Assembly (NCBI RefSeq): GCF_945901735.1
Contig: NZ_CAMDLM010000007.1
Location: forward strand, 1-64,000
Direction of reading: 5' to 3'
Source: Limnohabitans sp. Rim8
GTDB taxonomy: Bacteria; Pseudomonadota; Gammaproteobacteria; Burkholderiales; Burkholderiaceae_C
Length of the DNA stretch: 64,000 nucleotides
A program made the position numbers and the translations under genes. Numbering within the stretch: position 1 is the first letter of the stretch; the number at the start of each line of letters is the position of its first letter. This document shows positions 6,570 through 15,798 of this stretch, in pieces. Below the pieces are notes generated by a model, which worked only from the letters and a program-made list of their open reading frames with translations, was not told the DNA's origin and did not search any database.

Positions 6570-9500
6570 TTAAAAATTCAGGGTGATCACACCCCCGGCA
6601 TGTTGGGCGCGTGAGCAGCACAAAATGATTTTGTGCTGCCGCTCTTTTGGGCCAAGCACAAAGTCGCGGTGCTCGATGTCACCCGACAGCGCCGCATCGT
6701 ACTGCCGGGCGCACACGCCGCACAGCCCGTCGCTGCATTTCACATCGATGGCCACACCCGCTTGGGCCAGCACCTCGGTGGCGCTGCGATCGGCCGGCAC
6801 TTGCAGGCGGCGGCCCGATGTTTTGAGCACCAACTCAAAGGGCTGGTTCACCCAAGCATCGGCTTCGGGCACGCTGAAGTATTCGCGGTGCAGCGCGTCA
6901 CCCGGCCAGCCATGTGCGCTGGCGGCCTCGAACACGCCGTCCATGAAACGCGGCGCCCCGCAGGTGTAGACATGCCCACCCGCAGCAAAGTCGGGCAGCA
7001 GTTGCATCAGCTCGGCGCGTTGGCCTTCGTCCTTGAAGTGGTACTGCACCCGTTCGGCCCACGGCGCTTGGGCCAGGTCTTTCAAAAAGCCTGCCGTTTG
7101 GCGGCTGGCCGCGCTGTAGTGAAAGTCAAACGGCCGGCCCAGCGCATGCAGGCGGTGCGCCATGGCGATCATGGGCGTCACACCAATGCCGCCTGCAAAC
7201 AGCCAGCTGTGCGTGGCGTTTTCGTGCAGCGCAAAGTGGTTGACCGGCCGGCTCACAAACACGCGCCGCCCCTCACGAAACACCCGGTGCATCAATGCCG
7301 AGCCGCCGCGCCCACCTTGCTCGGGCGGCTCGCGCAACACGCCCAGCACATATTTGCTGCGGTCGGCCGGGTCACCCGCCAGGCTGTAAGGCCGCTGGTA
7401 TTCGGGGGCAATCACCACGTCGATGTGGCCACCCGCCTCAAACGGCGGCAGCTCGCCACCATCGGGCGCTTTGAACTCGTAACGCGCCAGGCCCTCGGCC
7501 ATCTCTTCGCGCCGGTGCAGCACCACCGGGAACACCGGCGGCTCGGCGGGTAAGGGTTGTGGCCCGGGGGCCAAGCCGCCGGTGTCGCCTGCTGCCAGTC
7601 GCGCCTGGTATTGCGCGGGCGTGAGCAAAGCCTGGTAGCGGGCAATGCCTTCTTCGCGGTGGACGGGGTAGGTCACCGGGTAGGGCGGCGGCATTTTGTC
7701 GGCCGGGTACACGGCCAGGGTCTGGTCTTCGTAGCGCAGGTCCAGGTCTTTTTGCAGGGTGCGGCGGTGGGTTTGCGCGGCCTGAACATAGCGACCGGTG
7801 GTCTTGTCCAGTTCAATGTCCCACCACCATTTTTTGACCGGGTTGATGCTGCCGCGTTCCAGCAGGTCATCGATCCGCGCCAGCGCGGGTGCAGCGGCGG
7901 GCAGCTTCATGGCCACTTGCCGCCACAGGCTGTCGGCCAGCAGGCCTTCCAAGTTCCAGGGGCAGGTTTTCATGCAGCGCCCGCACATGCCGCCAGCGGC
8001 GTTGGTGATGCGGTAGCGGGCGCATTTCTCGGCGTCGCTTTTCCAGATCTCGTAGCCGTTGTACATCAGCTTCGGGCCGGCGGTGATGGCCCCCGAAGGG
8101 CATTCGCGGGCGCACTTGTTGCAGCTTTCACAAAAGCTTTGCAAGCCAAAATCGATGGGCTGGTCGGGCGCCATGGGCAGGTCGGTGGTCACACTGCCAC
8201 TTTTGAGGCGCGGCCCCAAAAACGGGTTCAGGATCACCTCGCCAATGCGGCTGACTTCACCCAGGCCCGACAGCAACAACAAAGGCGGCTGCAGAACATC
8301 GCCGTCCAGCACCGAATGCACCCGGGCCGAATAACCCAAGCGCCGGATTTGTTCGGCCAAGATGCCGCCCATGAGCGAAAACCGCAGGTAGGCCCGCATG
8401 CTTTGCGCCACCGAAATCCAGTCGTCGCCGCTCGCGCCCTCCATGGTTTCGTGACCTTGGTCGATCAGCAGGTTCACGGCGTTGGCGTGGTAGACGGGCA
8501 TGGGGTTGCCGCCTGCGTCGTGCGAGTAATAGGCCCACTCGGGCACGGCGCACAGGCCCACCGCGTCCACCCCCAAATAGTACGAAGCCGCCTTCAAGTT
8601 GTCGGCATTGCGCTGGGGGTTGGCGGTGCTGGCGGCCACCGGGCCACGGGCTGCGCCAAACTGCAACAGCAGCAAAGCGCCCAAGGCGCGACGGGCGCAA
8701 GCCCCGATGGGGCTTTTCATCACGTAATGCGCGTTCTTGGCGTCGTCTTGCACCGACTTGCCCAAGTCGCCAAACAAGGCGCGCGCAAAAAAATCGGCCC
8801 GCTTGGGGAAACGTGGCACACGGTCGTGGTCAATGAAGGTGGTGGGCGTGGCTTGGCGCTTGAGGGTTTCAAACGGGTGCGCGCCTTGGCGAAACTCGCG
8901 CTGCGCAAACGCGTCTTGGTGAAACGCGCTCTTGAACGTGCCCAGCCCCAGCCACCAAGCGGGGCCGTGGCTTTGCCAGCGGTTTTGCTGCGGGGCCAGC
9001 GCCTGGTCAGGGGCTATGGCCAGCGTGGTGCTGACGGCGGCCAACGCATAACGCTGGCCCACATACGGGTTCTCGCCGTCGCCCAGCGCCAGGCCAGCGG
9101 CCAAAGCCAAACGCTTCAAATCCACGTCGCTGCAGCTGGCGCTGTGGGCGCGTGCCTCGTGCCCCAGCATGCGCAAATAGCTCGACAACAGCACCGCCGT
9201 TTGTGCAGCCAACACGCTGGCGCGTTGCGCCTGCGTGCCCGCCAACCAGTCGCAGCCGGGCTCATGGGTTTGAGGGTCTCGCGCAAATTCCACCAAGACC
9301 ACGATGGCGTGGCTGTGGTGCGCTATCGGCCCAAGCACCGTGCGCGCCGAGTCCAGCACGTCGGCCAAGATCATGTCCATGCCTGCGGCAAAGCTGGCCG
9401 GTTGGCTTTGCGCCAACTCTTCGCCCAAAGCTGGCACGGCGGGGTTGCGGATCGGCTCGGCCAGCCAAGCCGACGCGGGCAGGGCGCACACGCCCATCAT

Positions 9501-9788
9501 CGATGCGTCAAAGTAATAACCCGCCGCCTTCAGGTGCTGGGCCCGCTCGGTTGGGTCGGCCGGAATCTCCCCTTCTTTGGGGTTGACCGCGCCGTCGCGC
9601 ACCAAGTCGAACATGGCCATGTAGCGGGCCATGGCGTGCGACAAAGATTCTGGGTCGTCGTGTGCAAAGCGCAGCGCCTGCATGGGTGGCAGGGCGCTGC
9701 CGTCGGGTGCGGCCTGCGTGCGGCGCAGGCGCTCCAGCGGGTAAGGCCCCAGGTGCACCGGGCGGTCGCGGTAAGAAAACAAGCGCAT
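6570..9788 (-). CDS. Self-sufficient reductive dehalogenase fused to an FMN/NAD/[2Fe-2S] reductase
   Basis: 1072 aa in three parts. Residues about 80-330 and 390-550 share a repeated pattern (LKAA.YY....GVCALP / LKAA.YY.....GLCAVP), suggesting a duplicated corrinoid-type module. Residues about 553-564 carry CESCNKCARECP (Cx2Cx2Cx3CP), and about 587-608 carry Cx12Cx2Cx3CP ending CGRCMKTCPW, the two [4Fe-4S] motifs of RdhA enzymes. From about 750 comes a phthalate-dioxygenase-reductase-like unit: RPYSLAGDP (798-806, flavin), GGIGVTPM (866-873, NAD) and CSDGLCGVC (1017-1025) plus a late Cys for plant-type [2Fe-2S]. There is no Tat signal and no rdhB anchor gene, so it resembles catabolic cytoplasmic enzymes such as BhbA of Comamonas rather than respiratory ones. 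It would remove halide reductively using NAD(P)H and cobalamin; the substrate is unknown. The SDR gene follows in the same unit. Confidence 0.9.
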   Translation of the reverse strand: MRLFSYRDRPVHLGPYPLERLRRTQAAPDGSALPPMQALRFAHDDPESLSHAMARYMAMFDLVRDGAVNPKEGEIPADPTERAQHLKAAGYYFDASMMGVCALPASAWLAEPIRNPAVPALGEELAQSQPASFAAGMDMILADVLDSARTVLGPIAHHSHAIVVLVEFARDPQTHEPGCDWLAGTQAQRASVLAAQTAVLLSSYLRMLGHEARAHSASCSDVDLKRLALAAGLALGDGENPYVGQRYALAAVSTTLAIAPDQALAPQQNRWQSHGPAWWLGLGTFKSAFHQDAFAQREFRQGAHPFETLKRQATPTTFIDHDRVPRFPKRADFFARALFGDLGKSVQDDAKNAHYVMKSPIGACARRALGALLLLQFGAARGPVAASTANPQRNADNLKAASYYLGVDAVGLCAVPEWAYYSHDAGGNPMPVYHANAVNLLIDQGHETMEGASGDDWISVAQSMRAYLRFSLMGGILAEQIRRLGYSARVHSVLDGDVLQPPLLLLSGLGEVSRIGEVILNPFLGPRLKSGSVTTDLPMAPDQPIDFGLQSFCESCNKCARECPSGAITAGPKLMYNGYEIWKSDAEKCARYRITNAAGGMCGRCMKTCPWNLEGLLADSLWRQVAMKLPAAAPALARIDDLLERGSINPVKKWWWDIELDKTTGRYVQAAQTHRRTLQKDLDLRYEDQTLAVYPADKMPPPYPVTYPVHREEGIARYQALLTPAQYQARLAAGDTGGLAPGPQPLPAEPPVFPVVLHRREEMAEGLARYEFKAPDGGELPPFEAGGHIDVVIAPEYQRPYSLAGDPADRSKYVLGVLREPPEQGGRGGSALMHRVFREGRRVFVSRPVNHFALHENATHSWLFAGGIGVTPMIAMAHRLHALGRPFDFHYSAASRQTAGFLKDLAQAPWAERVQYHFKDEGQRAELMQLLPDFAAGGHVYTCGAPRFMDGVFEAASAHGWPGDALHREYFSVPEADAWVNQPFELVLKTSGRRLQVPADRSATEVLAQAGVAIDVKCSDGLCGVCARQYDAALSGDIEHRDFVLGPKERQHKIILCCSRAQHAGGVITLNF

Positions 9789-9818
9789 GGTGGGTGCCCG
9801 TGGGGTTGAGGACGGTCG

Positions 9819-10697
9819 TCAATCGCCCAGGCGCTGGCCAGTGACTTTCACGACTTCGGGGTGGAAATCGCCCATGCCATAGGGCCCGACCACTTCGCCC
9901 TGAATTGAAGCCCCCTGCACCCGAACCAGAACGGCTTTGAGCTGCCCATCGGCCTGGACAAAGCTGAAATGCAAGTCAGCGCCGTTCAGGCTCGCACCGA
10001 GCAGGGTTTGCGTTTGCCCACTCCAGCTCAAGGTGCCGCCCAGGCGTTGGTGACGCTGGGTCAATCGCAACAATACTGGCCCTTGCGGGGCCAGGCCCTG
10101 CACCGACCACTGGCCTGCCACTGGGGCGGGTACGGTCCAGAAATAGCCCGTGTTGGTGCCTGCGCGAATGACTTGATCGGGTTCCCAGTCCCCCATCGAG
10201 AACGTGTTGGACAACACCCGCGTCCCCGGGCGCATGGCCAAAATGGTGGGGCGCAATTGCGCGTTCAGCTCTTCCAGCAGGTACAGGGTGACCACCGTGG
10301 CCTTGGAAAAGTCTTCCTTGAAGATGTCACCATGCACGATGCGCACCCGGTCGGCCACCCCTGCGCGCTGTGCGTTGCGCTGGGCCAGTGCGGCCAAGTC
10401 TTTGTTGTACTCAATGCCCCAGGCCCGCGCCCCGAACTGCCGCGCCGCCGCGATCGCGATCTTGCCATCGCCTGCGCCCAAATCAACGACCTCGTCATGG
10501 GGGCCGACCCGCGCTGCGGTCAGCATTTGCGTGACGAGCTCATCGCGGGTGGGCAGCCACATCACATCCTTGCCCATTTGGCCGAGCTTGGGTGCGTAGG
10601 TTTCGGGAGGCAGGCTGGCGCAGGCTTGCAGCAACAGCATGGCCACAAGTGGCCAAAGGCGTGTGAATGGGGGCATGGACTGGGCCGGACGTGGCAA
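9819..10697 (-). CDS. Class I SAM-dependent methyltransferase with lipoprotein-like N-terminus
   Basis: 292 aa. Residues about 60-160 are a Rossmann methyltransferase: VVDLGAGDGKIAIAAA is motif I, followed by GIEYNKDL and VHGDIFKEDF. The C-terminal 120 residues are beta-rich and unassigned. Oddly, the N-terminus is RLWPLVAMLLLQACAS, a hydrophobic stretch ending in a possible lipobox Cys near residue 26, which would send a SAM-dependent enzyme to the periplasm where SAM is not expected. Either the helix is an uncleaved anchor or the catalytic role has changed. An internal ATG at 10676 (MPPFTRL) is an alternative start. The gene lies 30 bases upstream of the dehalogenase on the same strand and may be co-transcribed. 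Confidence 0.75.
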   Translation of the reverse strand: MPRPAQSMPPFTRLWPLVAMLLLQACASLPPETYAPKLGQMGKDVMWLPTRDELVTQMLTAARVGPHDEVVDLGAGDGKIAIAAARQFGARAWGIEYNKDLAALAQRNAQRAGVADRVRIVHGDIFKEDFSKATVVTLYLLEELNAQLRPTILAMRPGTRVLSNTFSMGDWEPDQVIRAGTNTGYFWTVPAPVAGQWSVQGLAPQGPVLLRLTQRHQRLGGTLSWSGQTQTLLGASLNGADLHFSFVQADGQLKAVLVRVQGASIQGEVVGPYGMGDFHPEVVKVTGQRLGD

Positions 10698-10900
10698 AGG
10701 TGTGGTGAGATTTTGGAGGGTAACCGGATTTCAGGGCCAGCCATGCCCGTGGGTCAGATCTTGGCGGACGCATGTAACACAGGCGACATATTTCCAGGTG
10801 TTAACCCCAGACCATGATGATGAGTTCAATGCATTGGAGTTTCTGGAGGATTTTGATTTGGGCTCATTTCCGTCATCTAACACATTTTTTGGAGACACAC

Positions 10901-12235
10901 ATGACCGTCAATTTGAAGAAAAAACAGATTTCTTGCAAACCCAGTTTACTCATGGCTGGCGCTGCTTTGTTTTTCGCGCAGTCTGCGTTGGCGCAACCCT
11001 TGCCCAAAGCCTCGCCGGAATCTGTAGGGATGTCCAAAGAAAGATTGGCGGTATTGACCGCCACCATGAAACAAGAGGTTGCCAGCAACCGGCTGCCCGG
11101 TGCTGTCGTGATGGTTGCGCGCAATGGCAAACTGGTTTACTCGGAAGCCTTTGGCAAAACAGGCCAAGCGGGTGGTGCGGACATGAAAGAAGATTCGATT
11201 TTCAGAATCTATTCCATGACCAAGCCGCTGGTCTCGACTGCACTCATGATGCTGGTTGAAGACGGGAAAGTTCAACTGACGGACCCCGTCTCAAAATTCC
11301 TTCCTGCTTTCAAAAGCCCGCAAGTCAGCGTTCCGTCCATTCATCCCGTATCGGGTGCCGTGACCTTCAAGCTTGTACCCGCCAACAGTGAGCCCACGAT
11401 TCAGGATTTGCTGAGGCACACATCGGGGATGGCGTATGGCGAACTCACAGCCAATACACCCGTCAAAGAGGCTTACACCAAAGCCAAAGTTTTTCTTCCC
11501 AGCATCCCTTTTGACGCACGCGGTGTGACACCCAATGAGATGTCTGATGGCGTCGGAAAAGCGCCCCTTGCGCAGCAACCCGGCACCACCTGGGAATACT
11601 CCTTGTCTGTGGACATTCAAGGGCGCGTCGTTGAAGCCGTCAGCGGTAAGCGCTTGAATGACTTCATGAACGAGCGGATGTTTGGACCACTCAAAATGAA
11701 GGACACCGGCTTTCATGTGCCGCCAGCCAACGCATCTCGGTTGGCTCAAGCATTTGACAAGGATCCATTGACCGGCGCAGCCAACGTATTGATCGACGTT
11801 TCCAAAGTGCCAGGCAATGACTCGGGCGGTGCGGGTGGTGTTGGCACAGCGGGCGATTACATGCGTTACTGCCAAGCCATGTTGAATGGTGGATCTCTGG
11901 AGGGTGCGCGGATTCTTTCTCCCTCCACAGTGCGGCTCATGACGGCCGACCACCTTGGCACCTCCATCAATACGACCACCAACCCGGGTCAACTTTTGTT
12001 GGGGACCCATGGCTACACATTTGGGCTGGGGTTTCTGGTGCGATCGCAAGACGGTATTGCCCCCGTTCATGGCTCGGCGGGGGAGTTCATGTGGGCAGGT
12101 TTTGCCGGGACTTTTTTCTGGGCAGAGCCCAAAGAAAAACTGTGCGCTGTTTATATGACGCAGTCACCTAGTCCATTGCGTGCCAGCTACCGCAGGCTGA
12201 TGAAAAATCTGGTTTCACAAGCCATTGTGAACTGA
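10901..12235 (+). CDS. Secreted serine hydrolase, beta-lactamase/class C esterase family
   Basis: 444 aa. The ATG at 10901 is preferred over an in-frame upstream start because GGAG lies at 10891-10894 and the product then begins with a classical signal peptide (MTVNLKKKQ... ending SALAQ, about 31 residues). The catalytic SxxK is SMTK near residue 107 of the precursor, with a YSLS (YxS-type) motif near 231 and a C-terminal HGSAGEFMWAGFAG segment, as in class C penicillin-binding proteins and EstB-type esterases. It is likely a periplasmic or exported esterase; the substrate is not predictable. It is followed directly by a strong intrinsic terminator. Confidence 0.85.
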   Translation: MTVNLKKKQISCKPSLLMAGAALFFAQSALAQPLPKASPESVGMSKERLAVLTATMKQEVASNRLPGAVVMVARNGKLVYSEAFGKTGQAGGADMKEDSIFRIYSMTKPLVSTALMMLVEDGKVQLTDPVSKFLPAFKSPQVSVPSIHPVSGAVTFKLVPANSEPTIQDLLRHTSGMAYGELTANTPVKEAYTKAKVFLPSIPFDARGVTPNEMSDGVGKAPLAQQPGTTWEYSLSVDIQGRVVEAVSGKRLNDFMNERMFGPLKMKDTGFHVPPANASRLAQAFDKDPLTGAANVLIDVSKVPGNDSGGAGGVGTAGDYMRYCQAMLNGGSLEGARILSPSTVRLMTADHLGTSINTTTNPGQLLLGTHGYTFGLGFLVRSQDGIAPVHGSAGEFMWAGFAGTFFWAEPKEKLCAVYMTQSPSPLRASYRRLMKNLVSQAIVN

Positions 12236-12675
12236 TCCAAACAAAGCAAAGCCCAAATGAAATTGGGCTTTGCTTTTGTTTTCGAGTCGCCCATTCGACG
12301 GTGCCAGACGACTTGGCTTGATTCTTGTCAGGCACGCTCAAAACGGCGGTGCAAAGCGGGGTGCTCAGCCAGACCCGTTGCGTCTTCAGACGTTGAAGCC
12401 CATTGCCCGCATCAAGAAGCGTTGACGCTGTTGAGTGCTTTTGATGGGGGCACTGGGCGCATGATTGCCAGCAAGACCTTGGGCTTGCTGCAACAGCGTA
12501 TCTCGCCGCAGAAAAAAGCTTTGGATATTCCAATAAGGGTCTTCTGGGGCTTGAAATTTTTGAAAAACCCGACGCTCGTGCGGTTAGATTACAGGGCTTA
12601 ATCCGTGCCTACAGGGGAGCCAAATCCAGATCGCCATTCAAAGCGCCGGCCTGAACCCATGCCCCCCAGTTCACC
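12236..12675. other. Intergenic region between convergent genes
   Basis: 440 bases. The first 45 hold the terminator of the serine hydrolase gene. In the rest I see no gene with credible codon use or ribosome binding site, no hairpin and no repeat of the dispersed family. Confidence 0.5.
12243..12282 (+). terminator. Intrinsic terminator
   Basis: A perfect 14-base-pair stem (AAAGCAAAGCCCAA / TTGGGCTTTGCTTT) with a six-base loop is followed by TGTTTTC, eight bases after the stop codon of the serine hydrolase gene. The A-rich 5' arm means it may also work in reverse. Confidence 0.85.
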
Positions 12676-15597
12676 TTAAATGATGTAAAAATCCCAGGCC
12701 GTCAGCATCGTTCCTGCTGGCAGTTGAGCGAAATGCAAGGCAGTGATCGAGCCTGTGCCGTCTGCGTCGTAATACAAAGCCCCGGTTGTGTTGTTGTAAA
12801 TAATCCGGTCGGTCTCATCATGGCTGGTTTTGATGCCCAGGCCGCTCCAGAAGGCATCTTCGCCCAAGACGCCGGTTTCGCTGCCCAGCCCTGACATGAC
12901 CGACTTGGCGAGCCATATCAAATCTTCGGTCGCGTTGAAGTCTGTGAGGGTGTCCTTGTTATTGGACGCATTCGGTGTGAAGTTAAAGATAAAGACGTCC
13001 GCCCCCAACCCGCCGGTCAGGTTGTCGTTGCCGGCCCCGCCTGTCAGTGTGTCCGCCCCCGCGCCCCCCACGAGCACGTCATTGCCGTCCCCGCCATCCA
13101 GGTTGTCAGCGCCACTGCCGCCGGTCAGCCGGTTGATGCCTGCGTTGCCGACGATGGCCAGCCCCGTGCTCAGGGCTGCGGCGTTCACGTTCAGCGCCGT
13201 GGTGGCCGTGGCCACTGCCTCAGCAGCGTTACCCGTGCCAATCGTCACCCCGTCAACCGAAACGCCCGACGTCAGCGTTAATGTGCTGGCGACCGTGGCG
13301 GTAAAGCGCAGCTCGTCTGTGCCGTTGCCGCCGATGATCACCTCGCCCCTGGCCAATTCTGAAGCCAAGGCGACGATGAACAAATCGTTGCCGTCCCCGC
13401 CCACCATGCTGTCAGCTCCACCGCCGCCGATCAGGGTGTCATCACCGGTGCCCCCGGTCAGGGTGTCTGCGAACTTTGATCCGGACAGGGTGGTGGTGGC
13501 CCCTGTGTTGGTCACACCGTAGCCCACAGAGCCGCCCGTCACCGCTGCCAAGTTCACAGCGAAACCATCGGTGTTAAGGGTCGCTGTGCCCGCATTGGTC
13601 GTTCCCGAGCTTGCTGTCCATGCGGCGGCCACTGTGGCATTCACGGCCGCGCCACGGGCCACTGTGAAAATATCGCTGAAGCCAAGATCGGTGATGGTGT
13701 CGGTGCCAGAAGCCACAGTGAAGGTGTCGTCGCCAGCCCCGCCTGTCAGGGTGTCCGCCCCTGCGCCCCCCACGAGCACGTCATTGCCGTCCCCGCCATC
13801 CAGGTTGTCAGCGCCACTGCCGCCGGTCAGCCGGTTGATGCCTGCGTTCCCGACGATGGCCAGCCCCGTGCTCAGGGCTGCGGCGTTCACGTTCAGGGCC
13901 GTGGTGTCCGTGGCCACTGCCTCAGCAGCGTTACCCGCGCCAATCGTCACCCCTTCAACCGAAACGCCCGAGGTCAGCGTTAATGTGCTGGCGACCGTGG
14001 CGCTAAAGCGCAGCTCGTCTGTGCCGTTGCCGCCGGTGATCACCTCGCCCCTGGCCAATTCTGAAGCCAAGGAGACGATGAACAAATCGTTGCCGTCCCC
14101 GCCCACCATGCTGTCAACTCCACCGCCGCCGATCAGGGTGTCATCACCGGTGCCCCCGGTCAGGGTATCCGCCCCTGCGCCTCCCACGAGCACGTCATTG
14201 CCGTCCCCGCCATCCAGGTTGTCAGCGCCACTGCCGCCGGTCAGCCAGTTGGCGACGGCATTTCCAATCAGCGTGTCGTTGCCGCTCCCGCCGATCGCGT
14301 TTTCGATGGTGGTGTTCGGGGCGATGAACAGGTTGCCAATCAAACCGCCGGTGTCGGATACGGCCAGGGCGTTCAAGTTGATGCGGTTGTTGGCGGATGA
14401 TCCTGACATGTTGATCGTGTCATTGCCACCGTCATCAATGAGGGTCAAGGCATAAGGGGTGCCGGTGCCATCGATCACCGCTGCGCTGAACGTGGATCCT
14501 GCATTGGTATTGAAGCCATAGACCGTGTCGCCGGTCCGCGTGGTGCCCGTGGTGCCGTAAAGGGATCGAATGGCGATGATGTCAGCCAGCATGATCGTCT
14601 TCAGAAAGGCGAAATCTGCATTGACATAGCTGTTGTCGTTTTGATCGAAATAGGACATCACCGTCGCTTGCCAGGAGTCGTTGGCATACTGATTGTCAAC
14701 ACCGTAAGTGGCCGAGCCGTTGTAGTTGCCGGCATGCCCAAGTCCCAGTGCGTGGCCGATTTCGTGGATGAAAGTCTGAAGCGTGTAATCCGCACCGGCC
14801 CAACCGGGTTGAATGTTGATGGTGGAATGGACGATGGTGGTGCCCGAGGTGTTGGAACGGGACCAAGCGCCAGATGAATTTTGGCGGAAGTTCAACTCCG
14901 CGCTGTCAGAGGTTTCCGTGAAGATCAAGCCGGTCGCATCGGACCAAAGCGCCAATGCATCACGCGCATAGGCTTTGTAGGTCGCGTCCAATGCTGTCAA
15001 GTTGACCGTCAGCGCACCGTCTGCGCCGACGTTGAAGCTTTGCTGTGTGCCGCCCCAAAATCCTTCGGTCAGCTGTTGGGCAATTTGCTCCAGGGTCCAA
15101 GGTGCCGCGTTCTCCGGTGCTGCAGAGGATTCAATGGACACAAGGTAGTCGCCGCTGGAGGCATTGATGTAAGAACCTGCGTCAATGTAATAGGTGCCCG
15201 ATTCGGTGGCCGTGAACACCACTTCGGATGAATAATCCCCGGAATTGGCGGCCACGTCATCGTTGCGCGCCACCAGCGTCCCTGAAGATCTGCTGGTCGA
15301 TCCTGGGGCGAAAACTTGCAGGTAAGTGTCTGACACGGGCGTTGGCCCCACACCGGCCAGAGTCACCCGGTAGGATTGGCCCGCTACAAGGGTCACACGG
15401 ATCCAGTCCACATCGCCTTCGACTTCCAGTGAACCCGAATAAGTGCCGCCTACAGCCAGGCTCGCCTGTGTGGCACTTGAATCGGCCATGTCCATGAAAC
15501 TGAGCGTTGACAGGTTGGTCAATTCTCGGGGCGACATCTGGCGGACTGTGCGTTGCTCATCAAGGGCCGTGACTGAGTTGAAATCTGAACGTCTCAT
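12676..15597 (-). CDS. Serralysin-like RTX metalloprotease (peptidase M10), type I secreted
   Basis: 973 aa. Residues about 50-150 resemble a bacterial pre-peptidase (PPC) beta domain. Residues about 160-350 are the zinc protease: HEIGHALGLGH at 278-288 and the Met-turn MSYFD at 314-318, as in serralysins. From about 437 there are RTX nonapeptides (GGSGNDTL, GGDGNDVLVGGAGADTL) interrupted by beta segments, with a final hemophore-like tail ending LTAWDFYII. RTX repeats bind calcium outside the cell, and the C-terminus is the usual type I secretion signal. No hlyBD/tolC-type exporter genes are adjacent, so secretion must use loci elsewhere. Two blocks of the RTX region are nearly identical copies 702 bases apart. 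Confidence 0.92.
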   Translation of the reverse strand: MRRSDFNSVTALDEQRTVRQMSPRELTNLSTLSFMDMADSSATQASLAVGGTYSGSLEVEGDVDWIRVTLVAGQSYRVTLAGVGPTPVSDTYLQVFAPGSTSRSSGTLVARNDDVAANSGDYSSEVVFTATESGTYYIDAGSYINASSGDYLVSIESSAAPENAAPWTLEQIAQQLTEGFWGGTQQSFNVGADGALTVNLTALDATYKAYARDALALWSDATGLIFTETSDSAELNFRQNSSGAWSRSNTSGTTIVHSTINIQPGWAGADYTLQTFIHEIGHALGLGHAGNYNGSATYGVDNQYANDSWQATVMSYFDQNDNSYVNADFAFLKTIMLADIIAIRSLYGTTGTTRTGDTVYGFNTNAGSTFSAAVIDGTGTPYALTLIDDGGNDTINMSGSSANNRINLNALAVSDTGGLIGNLFIAPNTTIENAIGGSGNDTLIGNAVANWLTGGSGADNLDGGDGNDVLVGGAGADTLTGGTGDDTLIGGGGVDSMVGGDGNDLFIVSLASELARGEVITGGNGTDELRFSATVASTLTLTSGVSVEGVTIGAGNAAEAVATDTTALNVNAAALSTGLAIVGNAGINRLTGGSGADNLDGGDGNDVLVGGAGADTLTGGAGDDTFTVASGTDTITDLGFSDIFTVARGAAVNATVAAAWTASSGTTNAGTATLNTDGFAVNLAAVTGGSVGYGVTNTGATTTLSGSKFADTLTGGTGDDTLIGGGGADSMVGGDGNDLFIVALASELARGEVIIGGNGTDELRFTATVASTLTLTSGVSVDGVTIGTGNAAEAVATATTALNVNAAALSTGLAIVGNAGINRLTGGSGADNLDGGDGNDVLVGGAGADTLTGGAGNDNLTGGLGADVFIFNFTPNASNNKDTLTDFNATEDLIWLAKSVMSGLGSETGVLGEDAFWSGLGIKTSHDETDRIIYNNTTGALYYDADGTGSITALHFAQLPAGTMLTAWDFYII
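13036..14172. repeat. Near-identical intragenic direct repeat in the RTX protease gene
   Basis: Copy 1 (about 13036-13470) and copy 2 (about 13738-14172) have an offset of 702 bases (234 codons) and differ at few positions. Each encodes one RTX block plus a LASELARGEVI...TLTLTSGVSV spacer. A third, shorter RTX match follows at 14161-14240. The copies are close enough to recombine or to be collapsed in assembly. Confidence 0.8.
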
Positions 15598-15798
15598 GGT
15601 TTTTTCCTGCGGGTTGATTGGGGTTGAGGGGCTGCCCCGCTGTCAAATTGCGGACACCTGGGGCAGCGGTTCCGTTTTCAGCAACTAACGTGCCCGTGTT
15701 GTTTGGCTTTGATCGCCTCAGGCTCAGGACAAATCCCGATGCAGGTCGGGCTCAAAATTTGTATGATGACCTGATCAATTCACACCAAGGAACCCCCC

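Noticed and set aside
6570-9788. Respiratory (organohalide-respiring) RdhA
   Set aside because: No Tat signal, no rdhB membrane anchor and a fused soluble reductase domain; all point to a cytoplasmic catabolic enzyme.
7557-9809. 750-codon plus-strand frame opposite the reductive dehalogenase
   Set aside because: The opposite strand carries clear iron-sulfur, flavin and NAD motifs; this frame shows none and is a high-GC shadow.
12257-12601. Small plus-strand frame of 114 codons
   Set aside because: Its start lies inside the intrinsic terminator, it has no ribosome binding site and its codon use is unlike its neighbours.
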